Assembly (NCBI RefSeq): GCF_900156895.1
Contig: NZ_FTPD01000056.1
Span: forward strand, 263,084 to 327,083
Direction: 5' to 3'
DNA length: 64,000 nucleotides
Source of the DNA: Mesorhizobium prunaredense
GTDB lineage: Bacteria > Pseudomonadota > Alphaproteobacteria > Rhizobiales > Rhizobiaceae
Shown piece after piece: positions 60,942 to 64,000 of the stretch. The notes beneath the pieces are model-generated. The model saw only the letters and a program-made list of their open reading frames with translations, searched no databases and was not told the DNA's origin. The position numbers and the translations under genes were made by a program. Within the stretch, counting starts at the first letter, position 1, and each line of letters begins with the position of its first letter.

Positions 60942-62558
60942 ATGAAAGCATTTGCCGTCTTTCTGAGCGGGTTTGTCCTGTTTGTCATCACGTCGCTTGG
61001 AGCCGAGGCTGCCGCGTCTGATGCCAAACGCGTGGCACTGGTCATCGGCAACAGTAAATATGCCCATGCCGTTGCCTTGCCCAATCCCGCCAACGATGCG
61101 CACCTCATCGCATCCACGCTACGCAATGCCGGCTTCCAGGTGATCGAGGGGCTCGATCAAGACAATGCAGGCATGCACAGCCTCATCAGTCGGTTTACCG
61201 AGCAATCCTACGATGCCGAGCTCGCCGTCATTTTCTATGCCGGTCACGGCATGCAGGTAGACGGCAAGAATTTCTTGATTCCGGTAGACACCGAACTGAC
61301 ATCGCCCGCTCATCTCAAGACCCGCACCGTTCAGATCGACGACTTCATGGCGGCGTTACCAGCCGAGCCGGCGATCGGCGTCATCATCCTCGATGCCTGC
61401 CGCGACAATCCATTGGCCAGGACGCTGGCCGCCTCGATGCCGAAGAGCCGTTCCGCCTCGTTTGGCTCCGGACTGGCGCCGATTGAAGCAAAATCGGACG
61501 GCGTTGGAACCGGCGGAGTCTTGATTGCGTATGCAACCGACCCCGGGGCCATCGCTTTCGACGGAAACGGCCTAAACAGTCCCTACTCCGCGGCGCTCGC
61601 CAGGCACCTGACTGAACCCGGCGTTGAAATCCAGAGCGCGCTGACGCGTGTGCGCGGCCAGGTGACCGAAACGACACAAGGTCGCCAAAGACCTTGGCAC
61701 AACGCATCACTGGGACGCGAGGTCTTCCTGGGACAGTCCAAAGCGGAAGCGGCGCCTGCCACAAAACCGATCGCTGGTGCGTCCGGCGCGATGAGGGCTC
61801 CTGCCCCGGTGACCAACGAGCCTCCTTCCTGGGAGGTTGAGCAGCGTCTGTGGGACGAAGCTTCCAAGCGCAATTCCATTCCGTTCTACGAGGCCTATCT
61901 TGAACAGTTTCCGAGCGGCCGCTTCGCCACGATGGCACGGCTGAACATCGACCAGTTGAACGAACCGAAGGCCGAAGATCGGCAGGTCGCGGCAGTCGAT
62001 GAGGACGAGGCCAACGCAATTTCCGGCTCAGCCGTTCGCACCTCGGTTGGAGTTTCGGACGAGGTGAAGCAGGCCCCGGGCACCGAGTTGACGGAAAGCG
62101 CGATCGGTCTCGATCGCCAGGGCCGTATCGATCTGCAGTTGCGCATCGAAGCCTTGGGCAACGAGCTTGGCCGTATCGACGGAAACATAGGCCCAAAGAC
62201 CCGCCAAGCGATCGGCATCTGGCAAGCGAAGAACGGCCTGCCGCAGACGACCTTTTTGACACGCGAGCAACTGACGTTCCTGGTGATCCAGACGGATCCA
62301 ATGATGGAATCGGTGCGCGCCAGATACGCTGCCGATCTGGCTCGAGCACAGCCAAAAAAACAGGTGCAGCAGGCCCGCACGAAAAAGCCGGTGGCACAGA
62401 AGGCCCGCACACAAAAGCCGGTGGTGGCACAGAAGCCCCGCAGACAGCAGATCGTGGTTCGACGGGAAGTTCCGCCGCCGGACAACAACGACTTCCTGAC
62501 CAAGGCGCTGATTTTCGGCACTGGTGTGGCCGTGGGTGGCGTGCTCAACTACAACTGA
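60942..62558 (+). CDS. Caspase-like (peptidase C14) protein with peptidoglycan-binding-type domain
   Basis: A signal peptide (cleavage near GAEAAA, residue 25) precedes a caspase-fold domain: RVALVIGNSKYAHAVALPNP, catalytic His in VIFYAGHGMQVDGKNFLIPV and catalytic Cys in VIILDACRDNPLA. Around residues 400-455 lies a helical PG_binding_1-like segment (GNELGRIDGNIGPKTRQAIG), and the C-terminus has a Lys/Pro/Gln-rich repeat and a last hydrophobic stretch. It is exported, so it acts in the periplasm. It starts 181 bases after the hydrolase gene; that gap has nothing else recognisable. Function in this locus is unknown; metacaspase-like activity is inferred from the intact dyad. Confidence 0.87.
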   Translation: MKAFAVFLSGFVLFVITSLGAEAAASDAKRVALVIGNSKYAHAVALPNPANDAHLIASTLRNAGFQVIEGLDQDNAGMHSLISRFTEQSYDAELAVIFYAGHGMQVDGKNFLIPVDTELTSPAHLKTRTVQIDDFMAALPAEPAIGVIILDACRDNPLARTLAASMPKSRSASFGSGLAPIEAKSDGVGTGGVLIAYATDPGAIAFDGNGLNSPYSAALARHLTEPGVEIQSALTRVRGQVTETTQGRQRPWHNASLGREVFLGQSKAEAAPATKPIAGASGAMRAPAPVTNEPPSWEVEQRLWDEASKRNSIPFYEAYLEQFPSGRFATMARLNIDQLNEPKAEDRQVAAVDEDEANAISGSAVRTSVGVSDEVKQAPGTELTESAIGLDRQGRIDLQLRIEALGNELGRIDGNIGPKTRQAIGIWQAKNGLPQTTFLTREQLTFLVIQTDPMMESVRARYAADLARAQPKKQVQQARTKKPVAQKARTQKPVVAQKPRRQQIVVRREVPPPDNNDFLTKALIFGTGVAVGGVLNYN

Positions 62559-62612
62559 CGAGCCAGTTTCAGGCGTGTCGACGTGGGCCGTGCCTCGGTG
62601 GTCGGAGCGGCC

Positions 62613-63143
62613 CTACTCGGTCCTTATCCGCATTTCCACCCGGCGGTTTACCGGATCGAATGGATTGGGGTTGCGCGGATTCGCTTCGCCCAAGCCTGTC
62701 GCTTTGATGCGGGCAGGATCGACGCCGTTGGAAGTGAGGAAGGTCGTTACCGATCTCGCTCTTCGTTCCGACAGTCCCTCGTTGTAATCAGCCGAGCCGG
62801 ATGCATCGGTGTGACCCTCAACTACGAAGTTCAAAGTGCTCAGTCGGCTGTCCTTCAGTGCCTTGGCAAACTCGTCCAGTTCAGCGCGCGCAGTCGCATC
62901 GAGTTCCGCAGAATCAAGGCCGAAATTGATCAGCATGTCGAGGCTGGTTTTTTCGGCAGGCGCTGCTTTGCTCTTGCTGTTGCACTCTTCTTCGGTGCCG
63001 ACGCAAATTCCACGCGGCGGGCCGAACTCGCTCGCCGCGTCAAAAAACTTCACGATGTCTTCTGATTTCTGAAGCGGATCGGCAAAAGCATGGGTCGGAA
63101 AAAACGCGACCGTAAACACGAAGGCTAAACTGCCCAACCGCAT
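62613..63143 (-). CDS. OmpA family protein
   Basis: The start at 63143 is fixed by AGGAG eight bases upstream and leads to a clean signal peptide (RLGSLAFVFTVAFFPTHAFA). The 176-residue precursor has an OmpA-like peptidoglycan-binding domain with FGLDSAELDATARAELDEFA, NFVVEGHTDASGSADYNEGL and NRRVEMRI. It converges on the caspase gene. It may tether an envelope complex of the locus to peptidoglycan; no other outer membrane barrel is attached. Confidence 0.88.
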   Translation of the reverse strand: MRLGSLAFVFTVAFFPTHAFADPLQKSEDIVKFFDAASEFGPPRGICVGTEEECNSKSKAAPAEKTSLDMLINFGLDSAELDATARAELDEFAKALKDSRLSTLNFVVEGHTDASGSADYNEGLSERRARSVTTFLTSNGVDPARIKATGLGEANPRNPNPFDPVNRRVEMRIRTE

Positions 63144-63333
63144 AACGGTTACTCCTGTCTTGAGCATCGATTTCATCGACTGCGGACAATACCAAATTGC
63201 GAGGCGGTTGTCTGTCAATAAACGTCAAGCATACGAGTGGTCGAGGGCCGTTGCATCTTGCCAGGGACTGGAGACTTGACCCGCCCCGTCCAGGGCTTCA
63301 GTGTCGATTGTTCCCTGGGGAAAGCGTGGCGCC

Positions 63334-63906
63334 ATGGCCAATGAGCTTCGATTCAAAACGGCACGGGACCTTTTCATGGCCTGCCCCGCTGTTTCCAGGG
63401 ACATGGTGGCACTTCCGACCGAACAGCCTTCAATCGAATTTTGCCGCGCCCTGCTGGCCGGGCGGGTGCCCGAGGAGGCGATTACGTTCTGTGCCTATCT
63501 GCTTCCCGAGCGGGCTGCGGTGTGGTGGGCGCATGAATGCCTGAGCCACCTCACCGTTCTGCTCGACGGCAGGGACCAGGAGTTGCTTGCGGTTGTTCGT
63601 GACTGGGTCAGCGAACCGGAGAGCCCTCACCATCGCCCGGAAATGAGCAAGGCTGCGGCAATGCCGCCAACAACGCCGGCCGCCTGGATTGCCGTGGCTG
63701 CAGGACGGCATGGCAACGGTTCGGCCATGGAGGCGCCAGCGCTATCGGCCTCGCCGCCAGCCGCCCGCGCTGTGAGTGCGGGGGTTCTGGCCGGACTGGC
63801 ACGCGTTGCGTTGGAGGACCGCTTTTCAGTTCTTTCCGCGTTTGTCGAAATGGGCATCCAGTTGGCAGAGATCGAGGCGCTGCGCCAATCAGCGGATGCA
63901 AATTAG
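63334..63906 (+). CDS. DUF6931 family protein, T6SS associated
   Basis: The 190-residue product has ARDLFMACPAVSRDMVALPT, then CRALLAGRVPEEAITFCAYL and LPERAAVWWAHECL, the helical core of DUF6931 proteins that occur in T6SS loci. It has no signal peptide. The ATG at 63334 is chosen over the GTG at 63301 because the family begins at this ANELRFKTARDLF segment. Its role is unknown. The 94 bases up to the window edge hold nothing recognisable. Confidence 0.72.
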   Translation: MANELRFKTARDLFMACPAVSRDMVALPTEQPSIEFCRALLAGRVPEEAITFCAYLLPERAAVWWAHECLSHLTVLLDGRDQELLAVVRDWVSEPESPHHRPEMSKAAAMPPTTPAAWIAVAAGRHGNGSAMEAPALSASPPAARAVSAGVLAGLARVALEDRFSVLSAFVEMGIQLAEIEALRQSADAN

Positions 63907-64000
63907 ACCGTAGCCGGCGGGATCCGCGAGCGGGATACGTTCAAATTGAACTGAGCATCCGGCTCTATCTGTTTGATTTAGCCGCATTTCTGCGACGCCA

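Overview
The window looks like a chromosomal stretch of an alphaproteobacterium of the order Hyphomicrobiales, most likely Mesorhizobium or a close relative. This is inferred from the high GC content, from families typical of rhizobia (the paired CMD-domain and alkylhydroperoxidase-domain proteins known from Agrobacterium as the Avi_7170 and Avi_7169 families, DUF982, DUF1036) and from the layout of the type VI secretion genes. No rRNA, tRNA, CRISPR array or intact insertion sequence was seen.

Region 1 (1-9767) is a mixed, partly decayed stretch. It opens with a truncated FAD-dependent amine/amino-acid oxidase. Gene remnants follow: a DUF819 membrane protein, the C-terminus of a thiamine-diphosphate enzyme, and a frameshifted small gene. 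Then come a SIR2-like protein of the kind used in phage defence, a five-copy 17-18 bp tandem repeat in the gap between that gene and a divergent small membrane protein, a GFA/CENP-V protein, a TetR regulator, a thioredoxin-reductase-like flavoprotein, a DUF2269 membrane protein and an SDR-DoxX fusion.

Region 2 (9768-18918) is one tightly packed operon. It encodes a spermidine/putrescine-type ABC transporter (binding protein, two permeases, ATPase), a flavoprotein monooxygenase, two carboxymuconolactone-decarboxylase/AhpD-type proteins, an opine-dehydrogenase-like enzyme and a MATE exporter. Most genes overlap by 1-4 bases. The set reads as import and oxidative or reductive handling of an amine- or opine-like compound; the substrate is unknown.

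Region 3 (18915-21134) is a low-density boundary with fragments (an MFS C-terminus, a DUF982 gene) and several small minus-strand genes, including two adjacent paralogues.

Region 4 (21135-63906) is a very complete type VI secretion system (T6SS) of about 43 kb. clpV diverges from tssA-tssB-tssC-hcp-tssE-tssF-tssG-tagH-tssJ-tssK-tssL-tssM-tagF. An effector block follows: DUF2169, a ketosynthase-like protein, a DUF4150 PAAR-like protein with a C-terminal HNH-type toxin domain, a candidate immunity protein, and on the opposite strand vgrG, a DUF6484 protein and a shortened TIGR02270-like protein. The locus then starts a second envelope module: tagH2, tssL2, tssM2, a 53-residue protein, a PP2C phosphatase, a transmembrane Ser/Thr kinase, a DUF1036 protein, a peptidoglycan hydrolase combining an M23 endopeptidase with a transglycosylase-like domain, a caspase-like protease, an OmpA protein and a DUF6931 protein.

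The second module is the part most worth attention. It duplicates the inner-membrane and FHA parts of the T6SS without a second TssJ, TssK, sheath or baseplate. It couples them to phospho-signalling, cell-wall cutting and a caspase-like enzyme.
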